Notes: generated by a model not told the origin, from the letters alone. Numbered from the stretch's first letter, positions 35,447 to 48,275 are shown. The stretch: DNA of 64,000 nt from Vitellaria paradoxa (GCA_019916065.1 CM034237.1:42204485-42268484), one strand, 5' to 3'. Numbers and translations are program-made.

Positions 35447-36868
35447 CCTTACAGACCTTCGCAATGCTATTTCTTGTGTTTCGTCTACTACTTGCTCATT
35501 CATGACTTGCACATCATTAACTAGCTCATCACCTACATGTTCATCTCGTGGGTTTGGAATATTAATTTGTTGTTCCGACATATTGTTTGACCGTGTCACA
35601 ACAATAGGGACAACAACCTGAGGAGAAACACTAGGTGTAGTGGTTTCATACCGAATCTCTTGCATATCCACATTTCGTGGTTGTCCACTCCCACTGAACT
35701 GGCCATTCTCAATGAAACGAGCATTACCAGTCTCAACTATTCTCGTACTATGGTTAGGACAATAAAATCTGTACCTTTTTGACTTTTCGAGATAACCGAT
35801 GAAGTAACCACTAACGGTTCTTGCATCAAGCTTCTTTTCATGTGGATTATACACCCTTACTTCTGCCGGGCAACCCCAAACGTGAAGGTGCCTTAAGCTG
35901 GGTTTCCTTCTTGTCCACAATTCATAAGGAGTTTTGGGAACTGCCTTACTAGGAACCCTGTTAAGTAAATATGCAGCGGTCTTTAATGCATGCATCCATA
36001 AGGATAAAAGTACAGTACTATAACTTAATATACTCCTAACCATGTCCATAAGAGTACGATTTCGCCTTTCAGCTACATCGTTTTGTTGTGGTGTATTAGG
36101 CATTGTGTATTGTGCACATATGCCTCGACTTTCAAGAAACTTTGCAAATGGACCCGGACATTGTCCACTTTCATTAAATTTTTCATAATACTCACCACCT
36201 CTATCTGATCTCACAATCTTTACTTTTCTATCTAACTGCTTTTCTACCTCATTAATGAACACCTCAAGGATGTCCACCGATTGAGATATTTCATGCAGTA
36301 GATATATGTATCCATAACGTGAGAAATCATCTATAAAGGTAATGAAATATTTTTCTCCACCCCAAGATGGAGCATCAAAAGGACCACATATATCAGTGTG
36401 TATTAATTCAAGGAGTTGTGTACTTCTTGTGGCTGCTTTCTTTACTATGTGTTTAGTCTGTTTACCTTTAATACAGTCCATACATATATCCATGTCAGTG
36501 AAATCTAATTGAGGAAGAATTTCATTTTTCACCAACCTCAACATTCTTTCCTTGGATATATGTCCTAATCTTTGATGCCACAAGTAAGCAGAATTTTCAT
36601 TATGTGCACTACGTTTACTTCCTACACTATGTTCAACATGAAATAGGGATTCAGCATAATCAACATCAAGTTTGAAACGATAAAGACCATCCATTAAAGC
36701 ATCAGAACCATAATAGTACTTATGTCTAAACAAAGAAAATGTACCATTTCCAATCTTAAAATGAAAATTAACATCATCCAACTTTCCTACAGAAACTAAA
36801 ATTCTAGCACAATTAGGAACATAGAGACACTTTTCAAGATCCAAATGACATCCAGTGTCCAAGATCAA
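35444..36868 (-). pseudogene. copia GAG-pre-integrase and integrase
   Basis: A 474-codon open stretch. It begins inside the protease-integrase spacer (LDTGCHLDLEKCLYVP). The GAG-pre-integrase zinc-binding part follows (LWHQRLGHISKERM ... CMDCIKGKQTKH, HHCC type). The integrase core is next: HTDICGPF (first D), FIDDFSRYGYIY, VRSDRGGEYY (second D) and NTPQQNDVAERRNRTLMDM (catalytic E). The GKF/chromodomain-like tail of other families is absent, as expected for copia. Its first Met is not a true start; upstream gag is in another frame. Confidence 0.95.
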
Positions 36869-37893
36869 CCTATACGTTCCAATCCCTTCTTTCGTGCCTT
36901 CATTCTATTCCCCATGAACAAGTACTTTTCAGTTCCGTTTATGGGCTGGATCGAAAGGAATCCCTGTGTAACATGAGACACGTGAGTAGTTGCACCTGAA
37001 TCTAACCACCAAGTATTATTAAGAACTTCTATAAGGTTTGATTCGAAACAAACAGAAACATAATAAATACCTTTTTTTTCGAACCAAGCCTTTCTTTTCG
37101 GGCAATCCTTTTTAAAGTGCCCAGTCTTCTTGCAAAAAAAACACTTATGCTCCTTGCGAATTTGGCCATGACTGACCTTCATTGGGGCTTTTCCTTTTTT
37201 CTTGTCCTTCCTTCCTGGTTTAGCCTTGCTGCTACTAGCTCCATCATGAACCGTGAGATGGACAAAGTGTTCCTTTATCTTCTTTAACCTCCCTTCCTCC
37301 CGAACCAACATGGCCTTAATTTCTTGAAGGTTCCATTTTTCCTTAAGGGTGTTGTAGTTCACTTGGAACTGGCCAAATTCAGGAAGGAGTGAGTTGATGA
37401 TAAATTGAACTAGAAAGGACTCACTCACATCCATACCCATCGATTTCAGCTTTGCTGCTAGATTTCCCATGCTCGTCACATGATCATGAATGGGTTGTGA
37501 CCAATCAAATTTCTTGGTCGTCAGTTCAGTTATCAGGCTTCCCACAATGAACTTGTCAGCTATGTCTGATTGAGAGTACTCTTTAATTTTCTTCATAAAT
37601 TCTCTTGCATTGTCCGTTTTAGGCATTGATGGCTTAACATTTTCAGCCATCGTCATCCGGATCAAGCTCAAGCTCAGTCTGTTAGAACGCTCCCAAGCCT
37701 CGTAAAAAGATTTTTCATCTTCTGTACTGGCCTCAGTAATGGCTGCAGGCTTTTCATCTGAAACTATTGCTACGTCCAAACTTATAATATCCAGTTGAAA
37801 CTGGATTTGCTCAGACCAATCCACATAGTTCAGCCCATTGAACTTGACCAGTCCGTTGCGCAAACCGAACAAATAAGTGGAAGCTACAAACAT
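36865..37893 (-). pseudogene. copia gag with zinc knuckle and protease start
   Basis: A 342-codon open frame from ATG 37893. The N-terminal capsid-like gag (UBN2-type, FNGLNYVDWSEQIQF) is followed by a Lys-rich linker, then a CCHC knuckle CFFCKKTGHFKKDC (about residues 253-266), then the aspartic-protease site WWLDSGATTHVS (about residues 295-306). The frame is lost after GLERIG; the adjacent frame continues as TYRLILDTGCH, showing a single frameshift near 36870-36895. Gag would form the virus-like particle and bind element RNA. Confidence 0.94.
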
Positions 37894-38989
37894 TATACAA
37901 GATCACACGTTAATGCTTTGAGTAATCATAATGGATTCAAACAAATAATAAACTTTGAATATATATTTAAGTTCACCTTTGGGTGATACTTGAATACATA
38001 ATTTTAAACCAATAATGATGCTAACTTAAATAACTTTTAATAAACAATCAATCATACTAAAATTAATATTCATGTAATCTTTGGATATACAATCATATTA
38101 ACTAAGTATGTCAATATGTTTCTTTAATGTCATTAATTATAAGCAATGGTCCACCTTTGGGTGACCTCCTAGCAATATAACTAATGATCTAATAAAATGT
38201 CTAATTAATCCTTTAGCTAGGTCACTTTGGTGACTAACAAGCCCTCATGCATTAGACATTTTATTATCTCTAAAATTTCAAAACACAAAATTGAGATGAT
38301 AATATCAATAATGAAATTTCATGATAATTAATTATACCATACAAAACTCTACGTAAGTTTTCCAATTCTCAATTCAAAACATTCTTGAATTTAGGAAATC
38401 AAACGGCGTGCATATACATATATATATCATCATATAAATATATATCATCACACGGCAAGCTTCGGCCAAAAGAAACCAACACACGGCAACCAAAATTTTC
38501 GGCCACAATTACAGACTTGATCCACACGGATTAAACCCTTAAGCCAATCATATTCGGCCAACTGCCGAAATCCTTGAAAGGTTACATACACGGTAATGGC
38601 AATTAAGGCAATTAAAGTAAATTCAAAAGTTTCACTTCATGGGCAATTAATGGACATAGCAGCATGCATATCAATATCCAGCAATCAATTCATTGTATAT
38701 ATCAATTCATATATATATATATATATATATATGTTAGTCAAACCTCACACGGTAGTCAAAAATTTTGGCAATGGCAATGGCAATGGCAATTAATCCATTC
38801 GGCAATCATTAATGGCCATACAGGTAATCAATTGCATGCATATATATTTCGGTAACAAAAACAGAATTTCACAAAGATCAATGCAATTTTGGGCAATTTA
38901 CGGCTTTGACCGAAAACATAAAAATTAATGGCAAACCATTCATTCCCTGATTTTCTTTACACGGAGATATCAAAAAATGTTGAAACCAT
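37894..38989 (-). other. long untranslated leader of the copia element
   Basis: About 1.1 kb between PBS and gag, with (AT)n near 38709-38732, a run of GGCAAT units (38767-38790), several TTCGGC/CGGCAA strings, and CCACCTTTGGGTGA-like strings twice (37974 and 38150). No coding. Confidence 0.8.
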
Positions 38990-39001
38990 GCTCTGATACC
39001 A
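38990..39001 (-). other. primer-binding site (initiator tRNA-Met)
   Basis: TGGTATCAGAGC on the minus strand, two bases from the 5' LTR, is the standard copia PBS complementary to the 3' end of initiator tRNA-Met. Confidence 0.92.
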
Positions 39002-39003
39002 AT

Positions 39004-39412
39004 TGTAAACTTGAATTAAAGAATTAAAGAATTTGATTTAATTTTATGTATGGATCTTTTCAACAATTTTGAATCATCCTTGTAAAGTTTTGTTCATAAA
39101 ACTTTAGAGAAATCAAGAACTTACCTTAATGCATGCCTTCTTGATTTTTCTTGTAGTATTTCTTTCCTCTCTTCCTTCTTCCTTTCTCTCTCTTTGATGA
39201 TCAAGAGAATTCAATAATGGAAGAATTAATTTTTTTTTAACTGCTCTTTGGTTGTTAGTTATTGAAGGGAGAGGGGAGAGTCTTTTAAATAAAAACCCTT
39301 TCTGATTTTTATTTTCCTTTTAGGCCCAATCACCATCACATTGGGCCACTCTCATTAAAACCAGCCCATAATTACATGGGCCACATAATTAGATTATTAA
39401 AATAATCTAACA
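39004..39412 (-). repeat. 5' LTR of the copia element (409 bp)
   Basis: Plus orientation TGTAAACTTG ... AATCTAACA. Differs from the 3' LTR by about a dozen substitutions, a 12-bp repeat (GAATTAAAGAAT region, 39013-39030) and a CTTCCTTCTTCC stretch. A minus-strand promoter is expected here. Confidence 0.95.
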
Positions 39413-39417
39413 TATGA

Positions 39418-40669
39418 TTCTATGATTCTACCAAGCGTATCAAAAATTATTTGTGCTAAAAATAATCTTATTGTTATTTGTGCTAAAAATAATCTCATTG
39501 TCTTTCACGATATGAGAAATATTTTCCGCGGATATACCAGAATCATATAGATTCAAATGATAATAATGGGTCCATTTGGAGTTGTGAAAAAAAAATTTAA
39601 AACATGATTTTTAGTAAATTTTGGCGTTTGGTATTTTTTTCTAAACTACTTTTTTTTAGATGAACAAGGACAAATTGTCAGAACAGTTCTCCAAAATCCG
39701 TTCGAGTGAATTCAAAAAAATTTCCAAATTATGTTTTACATTGCAACGTTTTGGCAGAGCAAAACAATGCCATAGGAATAGCTTTAGCCAATCCGTTCTA
39801 ACGGTTTATGTGAGCCCACCCCATAATGGTACTCATTCAAAAGTTTTGAAGTTGGGGAACATGATTATTAAAAAAAAATTTCTTACTCGGTTAATTTTCT
39901 CCTGAGGTTTGATTTTTTTTTTTAACGAAATATTTAACTTTTTTAAAATTAGTAAAAGTGAGCACGTGTAAAATTGTAATAGAAAATTTTAGTAGCTTTT
40001 AGAAATTGTGAGTTTTATTTTGTTTTATTTTATTTTTTAACACATCAAACGTTGCCAATATTGATGCTCTTACAATGTGGATCGTCAATGCCTTGTTGGT
40101 GCAAAGACTTCAGATTTGCCAATTCTTCAATTATCATACGAATATAAATATGATGACTTCAGGTAAGTTTGTGGACTCGATAGTTGATGAAAATATCATT
40201 TTTATTTCAACCTCCTTCAACTCTTGATTAGCCTTTTCGTCAAGGGATATTCCCTTATCTAGATACACAATCATAATTAAATAATTATATACTTTTTGAA
40301 AGAAATGAAGTACTTTCTAAAATTAGAAATTTTTTATTTTTAAAAATTATTTCTAATTCTAAAAAGCAGTTCAATTCTTGGCGTCAAAATTGGATACATA
40401 TGTACTTTGTTCAATCCTACATGACATCCCCCCGGGGGGATGAGTTTACTCTTGAAGCTTTCAACAAACACTCAGGGAAAAATCATTTCTTTACCAAATT
40501 TACCACTTGTGTTATAGCAAATTGAGGTTTGAAAGAAATCGTAGAATAAATTAGATTTAATATAAATGTTGAAGCAGATGAACTTCCGAACCTTTTACCA
40601 TTCAATTGTGCATACAAAATTAAAAATTTCCAAACTAGAGGCACAACATCCCCTTTATAAAAAAGTTTA
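39418..40669. other. intergenic with repeat fragments
   Basis: 39440-39530 carries ATTATTTGTGCTAAAAATAAT twice (also found at 31910). 39567-39910 starts GTCCATTTGGAGTTGTG and has TTGGCGTTTGGTA, so it is probably a diverged relative of the GCGTTTGG MITEs. CCCCCCGGGGGGAT at 40429-40442 is a short palindrome. No gene seen. Confidence 0.45.
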
Positions 40670-43314
40670 GGTGATATTTGATTTATTTCTATTTTTTATT
40701 TTTTATTTTTCTATTTTATGTATTTTATATTTTGAAAATCTCAAAACATGAAATACAGAAAATACATTTGTTTTAACATTTTCTCTTTTTCGTATTTTAA
40801 GATTCTCCTTATTTTGGATCAAAAAAACTCAAAATGACTAAAAAGTTGTTTTGCATTTCATGTGTAAACACATTTTCTATTTTCTAAAATAAATTTTGAA
40901 AACGCAAATGATCAAATATATTTTTAGCTATTTGTCTTGTTTTAAAAAACGTAAAACGAAAAATATGTCCAAAACAGATATACCATGTCACGCTCCGAAC
41001 CTCATAATCGGGGATAGATGATATGGAAATGTGTAAACTAAATAAAATAAATAAAATCCAATCCAAGGTCGATTCATAATGAATTATAACTATTGATATA
41101 TCCAAAATCATTCCTTACTCTCATGTAAGAGAATATTTGAATATATTACCATCAATTAATACTAATATAATCTACTTTAACGCCATTCCCAGTGACAACA
41201 TCCAGGGTCTGCATGGTCAAAACATATACTATAATCATATTTATATCTCTTGAAATCATGATATTATAAATATAAGTGACAGACCCACACTTTGGGTCAC
41301 ACAATTCAATACTATTAATAATTTAGCCCTCGGTTAAGAAAAATAAATACAAATATTATTATCTATAGTTAAGACTAAACTTTGGCTACTCAAACCTGAG
41401 CTACTTATGTATCCTACCTCAGAAATCAGGTCACTGTAGTTTCTAGCTTTATTATTCAATTTTCACAACTCAACTCTTCATCAATAATCACGTATTAAAC
41501 ATCATTATAATTAACAATCTCAGGATATCAACACACAACAATAATGTACACAATCTCAAGTAATGGTTAATGATGGAATGCAATGTCAATGCATATTCTC
41601 TAATCTTCATCTACCCCCAACTTTATCTTAGGGCGGGTTACGCTTAGCAAAGCACGCGAAGTCACCAACCGCACCGTTTCACGCTCATAGCAAAAGATAA
41701 TCTCAATATATAATCACAGGTGGCGAACTATGTTACACTTCCCACCAGTGTAAGACTAAAGGGAACCATATTACACTTCCTGACCCTTCTACTAGGGAAC
41801 CATGTTACACCTCTAATCAGGTATCTGCTTACCTCAAGTAGGATCCAATCACAGATGAGAAACCGTGTTACACCTGCACCAGTGTAAGATTCAGGGGAAC
41901 TGTGTTACACCCCTAGCCCTTCTAATAGAGCGCTGTGTTATATCCCTAGTTAGACATCAACTTTCCTCAAGTAGAATCTGACTATAGTCCAAAAAAACTC
42001 ATAATCATATCTCATAATTAACGTCTTAACTCCAAATGACTAAACTCTAGTTATATATGTCGACTAAAGATCATCTGGTATTTTCAAAATCTCATTTTAT
42101 TATTTTTTTCAAGATCAAGGATCTTGTCTTTATACACGACCCGTGCCTCAGCATGTAAAAATATCAACGTGACAATCTCGACCAATTAATAATCATAACA
42201 TCAAACTAGATGATACAACTCCATCCCCATGCACATGATAGGCTCAATCATATAAGCAAACATCATCTCAATATAAGAATACATTCCTATTAGGCTTGAT
42301 AATGATTTGGGGTTTATTTAATCTTTAAAAATCAACAATTAATGGGTTTGGGCACAAAATAGTTGTTTAGAAAGAAAAATTTAGCATTTTTTGGTATTCT
42401 GCTAAATGGCGTCCCGACGCTATCCTGACGCCAGGACCAAATGCTATCATTTAGACCCACTACCAAGTGGCGCCCCAACACCGTCCTAATGCCAACACCC
42501 TGCACCCAACTTTTGGGTTCGTTTCTAATGAAACCCCAACTCTGAAAGACCCCCAAATCACTCATCCAAGCCCCCAACTCAACAATCAATAATATATAAA
42601 CATTTAAACACCTACATAATATATTTCTATAACATTAAATTCAAGAATAACTCAAAAGAATGCAAGATTTGTACATGAATATGCACATATATACACATCT
42701 ATATATACATATACTACCTTTAACGCAAATCCTTCAATACTCAACCAAATCAAGTATACAACTTATCAAATCATGTTAACAACACCTAGATTACGTATAT
42801 AAGTCCCACCTACCTTAGAACTGAAGAAAAGAAGAAGACAAGAGTAGAGAACCTTGAAACTGCAAAACTTCTCTGTTTCATTTCTCGTATCTCGAGCGAA
42901 ATTACCACGATCCGACACTGCCACGATGATCATGACGCTAGAAATACCAAAGATCAACTATCTCTGACTTCTAACCCTCACTTTCTCTCTCCACTTTCTC
43001 TCTCTACTTTCTCTCTCATCTTTCTCTGTCTCCTTCTCTTCTCTCTCTCACTCTCTAGCTGCCATGAAGAAAAGAAAAGAGGAAAAGAAAAAAAAATAAA
43101 TAAATGGAAAAGGAGGAAGGAAAGAAAAAAAGAAAGGGAGCTTGGCTCTAAGCCCAACACCAAACCCATTGACCACTCCAGGCCAATTTCGGACTAAAAA
43201 AATAAAATAATTTCAATAAACCGGACCAAACCTCAAATCCTAATATTAAATTTACCAAAACTCTCAAATAAATAGGTAAAATAAAATACTAGGTGTTACA
43301 TACCAAATAGTCCC
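40670..43314. mobile_element. Tourist/Harbinger-like MITE split by a solo LTR
   Basis: The MITE runs 40670-40985 and resumes at 43301-43314, with TTA duplications at 40667-40669 and 43315-43317. Its sequence follows the intact relative at 32251-32568 (AAATCTCAAAAC, CTCAAAATGACT, ATGTGTAAACACATTTTCTATTTTC). Removing the LTR and one TACCA restores the terminal ...ATATACCAAATAGTCCC. Confidence 0.85.
40986..43300 (-). mobile_element. solo LTR of a Ty3/gypsy-like element, copy B (2315 bp)
   Basis: In plus orientation it starts TGTCACGCTCCGAACC and ends ACTAGGTGTTACA (TG...CA). Exact 5-bp duplication TACCA at 40981-40985 and 43301-43305. No gag or pol domain lies inside. It contains CA(G/C)TGTAAGA/CCGTGTTACAC repeats (41725-41940), GACCCGTGCCTCAGCATG (42139-42156), GC-richer CAGGACC/GGCGCC stretches and a long polypyrimidine tract (42980-43060). 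It is homologous to 22010-24489 and, in part, 9255-9607. The sense direction (minus) is inferred from LTR end conventions. Confidence 0.88.
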
Positions 43315-43317
43315 TTA

Positions 43318-44102
43318 ATAAACAAATTCTAAATCATTTCAAGTTGAGTATTCACATTTTTGTGTTGAGCATCTATACGCTAAAATTGAGCATCCACAAA
43401 TTGCATCAATATTTGGGACGAGACAAAAAGATTATTTAAATTATGATCACCATTGTTTAGGCCTTCCATTGAATAAATAGTATAAAGGAAAGCCTTGCAT
43501 ATACTCAATGGGAAAGAAAAATTCAAGTAAAGCAAACTTGTTTTGCTATCACCTAACATAACATGACATTTAACAAGATGTTGGGTTAGAGTACAACAAA
43601 TTACTCTTGAATCCATGAAACTAAACAAAAATACAAAATTTAAAAAAATATATATCAATTTGATTAATAAATTGAATATTTAAAGCTGATCATAAAATTC
43701 CTTATTTACAAATAAAGTAAAACTAATCCTATACCAATTACATTCGATTTTCCACTTAAAAAATTCCTAATTAGACTTTGAAACGTAGAATCATAATCCT
43801 TAACGATTACAAAATAGCCTTTGGTTCAAACCAAAAAATAAGTAATTAAATAAAAATTCTATACTAACACCAAATAAAATAAAATAAAAAGAAACTAATC
43901 GAAAATAGAGGAAGATTTCCTTGGTAAAATAGAAAACTAACTATAATAAATTTTAATTAAGACCAAATTTAAATTCTAGAAATGAAAAATAAATAAAATA
44001 TATTCTAAAAGTATTTTATAAATAAAATTCTACCATTGACTACTTCTTTGTATATCGTCTACTCCTACCTTTTGTAGTAATAGTAGTAGTAATTGTAGTA
44101 AC

Positions 44103-44134
<32 letters not shown>

Positions 44135-44360
44135 GTTGAGGGGTACTATGCTTAGCTACAATTAAGACATATAAGTCGAACTGTAGACTGATATATTGAT
44201 GATAATTTTGTAATTAAATAACATTTGGATAGATTTATTCAAAAAAATGATATGTTAATAATAAATTTGTAATTAAATGGAACTTGGATAAAAATATATA
44301 TATTGAAGTAGTAGGCTTACATACTAACATGTAATTGTATATTGTTCATATTTTAAGAGT
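43318..44360. other. intergenic with one repeat copy and a microsatellite
   Basis: 43570-43870 is the second copy of the dispersed repeat at 31626. (AAT)n occupies about 44103-44133. No gene seen. Confidence 0.5.
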
Positions 44361-45334
44361 ATTTTATGAAAATATCTCTTAAATTATTTTTCTTTTTTCT
44401 ATTTCGTTCTCAAACTGTCAAACGCACGTATTACATTCTCGAACTATCTAATTCTATCCTATTGGTCCGAACACTAACTCCATCCATTATAGTTAAAGGA
44501 AAAAATGTCATATGTGGGTCATGTGACCTTTTCCACCCCACCCTAGGGGTAAAGTGGTTGATTTATATTTATTCCTCTCATCTAGCACCAAAAAATGTAT
44601 GTTTTTAAATATATATTATGAATATAAATTATTAAAAATATTTTTTTATTAAATATAATTTTATGAATTTATTTTAAATTTTAAATATATCCTTTTAATT
44701 CAGATCTATTTAAATTATATCAAACTAATATATTCAAATAAATAACATAAACAAAGATAGCTAAATTATTAGTAAGTAAATTATTTTTAAATAACATGAT
44801 ACAAAGATAGCTAAACCATTAGTAAGTAAATTATTTTTGAATAAAATGATAATCATATATATTAGTTACTGATATAATTTAAATAGATTTAAATTAAAAA
44901 GATATATTTAAAATTATAAAATTATGAATATAAATTATAACTTTAAATTGATAAAATTATATTTAAAAATATATATTTTAAAACAAAGCATTTTATCTTA
45001 AACATATATTTAAAATTTAAAATAAATTCATAAAATTATATTTAATAAAAATATTTTTTAATAATTTATATTCATAATTTATATTTAAAAATATACACTT
45101 TTTGGTGCCAGATGGGAAGAATAGATATAGATTGACCATTATGCCCCTAGAGTAAGGTGAAAAAGGTCGCATAAGCCACATATGAAAATTTTTCCATTAA
45201 CTTTAATGAATGGAGTTAGTGTTCAAACCAAATAGAACAGAATTACATAGTTTGAAGATATAATAGGTGCGTTTGATAATTTAAGAACAAAATAGAAAAA
45301 AGATAGACAGTTGGAGAAATATTTTCATAAAAAA
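44361..45334. mobile_element. large foldback element (arms about 350 bp or more)
   Basis: The left arm (44361-44745) reads TTATGAAAATATCTC..., TCAAACGCACGTATTACATT, AACACTAACTCCATCCATTA, CATATGTGGGTCATGTGACC, CATCTAGCACCAAAAAATGT. The right arm (about 44860-45334) gives the same order when complemented. The centre holds a tandem pair ACAAAGATAGCTAAA(T/C)(T/C)ATTAGTAAGTAAATTATTTTT. Long arms fit a foldback or Mutator-type non-autonomous element. No clear target duplication was found. Confidence 0.85.
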
Positions 45335-46450
45335 AACTCCAGTTTTAATATCTTAAGAATGAGATAGTCTTATTTTTTTGATAATTTTTTTCCATTTCGT
45401 ATTCCCTTCATAATATAATAGCTATTGAAAGATTTAACATGCATACAAATACATGTGCCATGCTTTAAACATAGTATTACATTTAATGGATTAGGCTCCC
45501 CTGTTATCTTTTATTTTGTTTTTTTCTTAATTTTTTGGTAAATCTTAACTGTTCATTTTCATCTAAAGGCTAAAAATATAATTTCAATTTGTCATAAATG
45601 CAAATATAGTTACAATGCAAGAATTGAAGAGAAACAGTCAACACAATGGGATCCACAAAAAATTGTGTTGTCAATTTTTAAATAAAATCAACGATTGAGA
45701 TTTTAAAAAACAATAAAATAAAAAATAACAGGAGAAGCAGATCTACTCAGAATTTACCAAAGGAATTACAATACAGTCTAATGAGGGAGATTTTCGTATT
45801 TATTTGAAATGACATAAAGACCCCTCAGCGACATTAAAGGAGCCTTAAAGAAGGACGAGCTGACCTTCCGAGCTAGCGATGTCAAACAAGCCATGGCTAA
45901 GCTCTTTGATCCAAGTAATGGACCAACTAAGTGTCAAGTCGAGCATAAAGACACAAATGTGGAACCTCTAAAACTGCAATCCTGTGATCCATGCCTAAAT
46001 TGTTGGGACAGAATCATCATGAATAGGGTAAAAGCCCATTGCTTGATACGAACCTAATGTTTTCCTTATCACAATAAGGAAGTCTCGACAAATCAAGAAA
46101 AAGATATCAATTCGATCCCAATCATAACTCCATAATAATTGTCTATAAATAAAGGATAAATTTCTAAAGTCAGGTATACAATCTTTTGCCCTGCTATTAC
46201 TCTACTAAATTAATTTCTCATTATTGTTACTAACGTAAGTATCAGAGAATTTTTGACAGACACCATACCAATGTTCACTATGTGCAGATTCTCGAATTGA
46301 AGTTTGGATCACAGATACAAGTTTTGATCATCATCATAGTCAAACAAACCAAACTCGCTTGTGTAAGAGAGTAGGAAGTCTGCAACAACATCCAAACCAC
46401 AAACTAGACGAAGGCTCAAAGTTATATTGAGAAATAGTTTTTGGCAAGTA

Positions 46451-46481
<31 letters not shown>

Positions 46482-47572
46482 GATTATTGATTAAATGAAA
46501 TGAAATGAAATTTCCAAAAAGTTATGATATAACCGCAGAAGGATATGGAGAAGTTTAAAAATCACAGCATATTTCAATCCAATATGATCAAATAATTGGC
46601 CAATTACAAAATAATAAGAAGAAGAAGTATAAAATGATGATTACAGCTCAAAAACAATTTGGGGAGAAGAAAATCAAAATTGAAAAGGGCTAACCACAAA
46701 GAACGGGTTAAAGGTTAACCGTTCAGGGTCAACCAAAATTCAAAAGTGACATCATAAATATGTCATACAATCCAAGAATTTATTTTACAATCTAATTAGA
46801 ATCTCACGAAAATTCATACTCCTCAACGGCAAAGTTATTGCTATACATAAATATATGAGGTGGTAATGAAAATGAAGTTCACAAAAGTTTTATTTTTAAC
46901 CGTTGAATAAAATAAGCGATTGAGATTTAAAAATAAAAGAAAAATGGAAGAAAAAAAAATAGAAGGACAGTCAGGTCTGACATACTTACACATGATATCA
47001 AACCCACACTGTTTACCAATCATCAAGGACCACCATTGCCACCGCTTCCAAGTATATCTTCCAACTTGTTAGGGTAACTTTATCAACATATATTGAAATT
47101 AAAAGTTAATTCAATCTAAACATATTTCTGTTTTTACTTTATTTATTTATTTATTTTGAATATTCAGGACATGCAGGCAACCCCAAAAATTAATGATGGG
47201 GTGAGCCCTCCCGTTCTCGGTAGTAGAGGTCTACGGCATTGGCAGAACCATTTGCAGATTTGAAAAGGTTTGGGTTGGATCGGGCTTGGATTTGGTAATT
47301 TAGGGAATTTTTTTTTTTTTTTTTTTTCATGGAGACTCAGTGAAGGAGAGAGCAGGTTATGAAAGGAGAAAAATATTTGGATTAAGGTTTGGTTGACAAC
47401 AGGAAAGTACAGGGTATTTATGTCTTTTTAAAAAAAATTAACACTATTATTATTTTTTTAACGATAAAAAATTAATGTTAATAACATTTCAAAATAAAAA
47501 AAAATGAGTGTAAATTTTAAATTTTTAAAAATGATAAGTATAGTTATTCAAATATTAAAATGAGATAGTGTA

Positions 47573-47604
<32 letters not shown>

Positions 47605-47611
47605 GCATTGA
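45335..47611. other. intergenic, mostly unassigned
   Basis: Contains an LTR-like remnant (45790-46275, separate entry), (AT)n near 46460-46480, T-run 47310-47328 and (TTA)n at 47574-47604. No gene seen. Confidence 0.45.
45790..46275 (+). mobile_element. LTR remnant of Tat/Ogre-like gypsy type
   Basis: GTCTATAAATAAAGG (TATAAATA at 46144-46151) is followed by CAGGTATACAATCTTTTGCCC, TCTACTAAATTAATTTCTCATT, and ACGTAAGTATCAGAGAATTTTTGACAGACACCATACC. Plant Tat-lineage LTRs carry a matching 'TAAGCATCGGAG...TCTTTG..GGACACCACC' end after a TATA box. Outer limits unknown. Confidence 0.55.
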
Positions 47612-47756
47612 TGGTGTTTGGTTTGCCCAAAGAAAAAAAAATTAAAAAAGTCAAAAATTGGTGTAAAAATGACACGCAACAAAATTTAATTGAAAAAAGT
47701 TAAACAAATTGATAAAAATTATAATATTTTAATATTTTTTGACATCCAAACAACCC
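47612..47756. mobile_element. 150-bp MITE, GGTGTTTGG family, copy 2
   Basis: GGTGTTTGGTTTGCCC ... GACATCCAAACAACCC with the same interior as 15871-16020 (AAAATTTAATTGAAAAA...AAATTGATAAAAATT). Confidence 0.75.
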
Positions 47757-48275
47757 GAATTCGGTTAACTTGTAAAGGCATGCATGTCCTTGGAGTCTTC
47801 ATAAAGGATAGTAAGAGATCAGCAATGCTATACCCTCTAACAGAAAAACAAACATTTCTTTCAAAGTTCTTTATGCACAATCTACCATCAAAATGTTTCG
47901 AGAACCAATATAACAACCAACAACAAAATTCAAAATGTCTTAATTAATTTGCACGCACCTTGATTAATTCTTTTGATCCTTGATTAATTCTCTTGATCTT
48001 GAAATTAACGAATGAATAAGTCTCCAACGACCTAAAAAAACTCAAAGCTAAAAGCAAATCCTAACACCTAAATAGCCACTAAACCTACTCTAAGGCTTGA
48101 CATTGCCTATATCAATGTGATCCACCATAAAATACATGCGTGCGCCAAAAGTAGAAATATATCTATCAGAACTCAAAACTGCTAATATTCCTTCTTAATC
48201 ATATTTTACAGACTTACAGCTACTGCAAAACAAAAACCCTTCAAAAAAAGGGGGGAACAGACGAACCAACTTTGG
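47757..48275. other. interval downstream of the TAF1B-like gene
   Basis: Probably the 3' UTR of the minus-strand gene near 48276 and then intergenic DNA. (T)TTGATTAATTC occurs twice near 47960-47990. Confidence 0.4.

Larger units (their letters stand above)
33000..39412 (-). mobile_element. full-length Ty1/copia retrotransposon (6413 bp), inactive
   Basis: Both LTRs, PBS, PPT and an exact 5-bp target duplication TATGA (32995-32999 and 39413-39417) are present. Read on the minus strand the order is LTR, PBS, a leader of about 1.1 kb, gag with zinc knuckle, protease, integrase, reverse transcriptase, RNase H, PPT, LTR. Integrase before RT defines Ty1/copia; the proteins resemble the TNT1-94 group. 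The LTRs differ by roughly a dozen substitutions plus a few indels over about 370 aligned bases, so insertion is moderately recent. Coding is broken by a frame change between gag/protease and integrase, four in-frame stops and a 26-bp duplication, so the copy cannot be autonomous. Confidence 0.97.

Noticed and set aside
42978..43169. Arg/Glu/Lys-rich and Phe/Ser-rich frames here and at 9245-9478
   Set aside because: Both are produced by the same (TC)n polypyrimidine tract of the LTR family.
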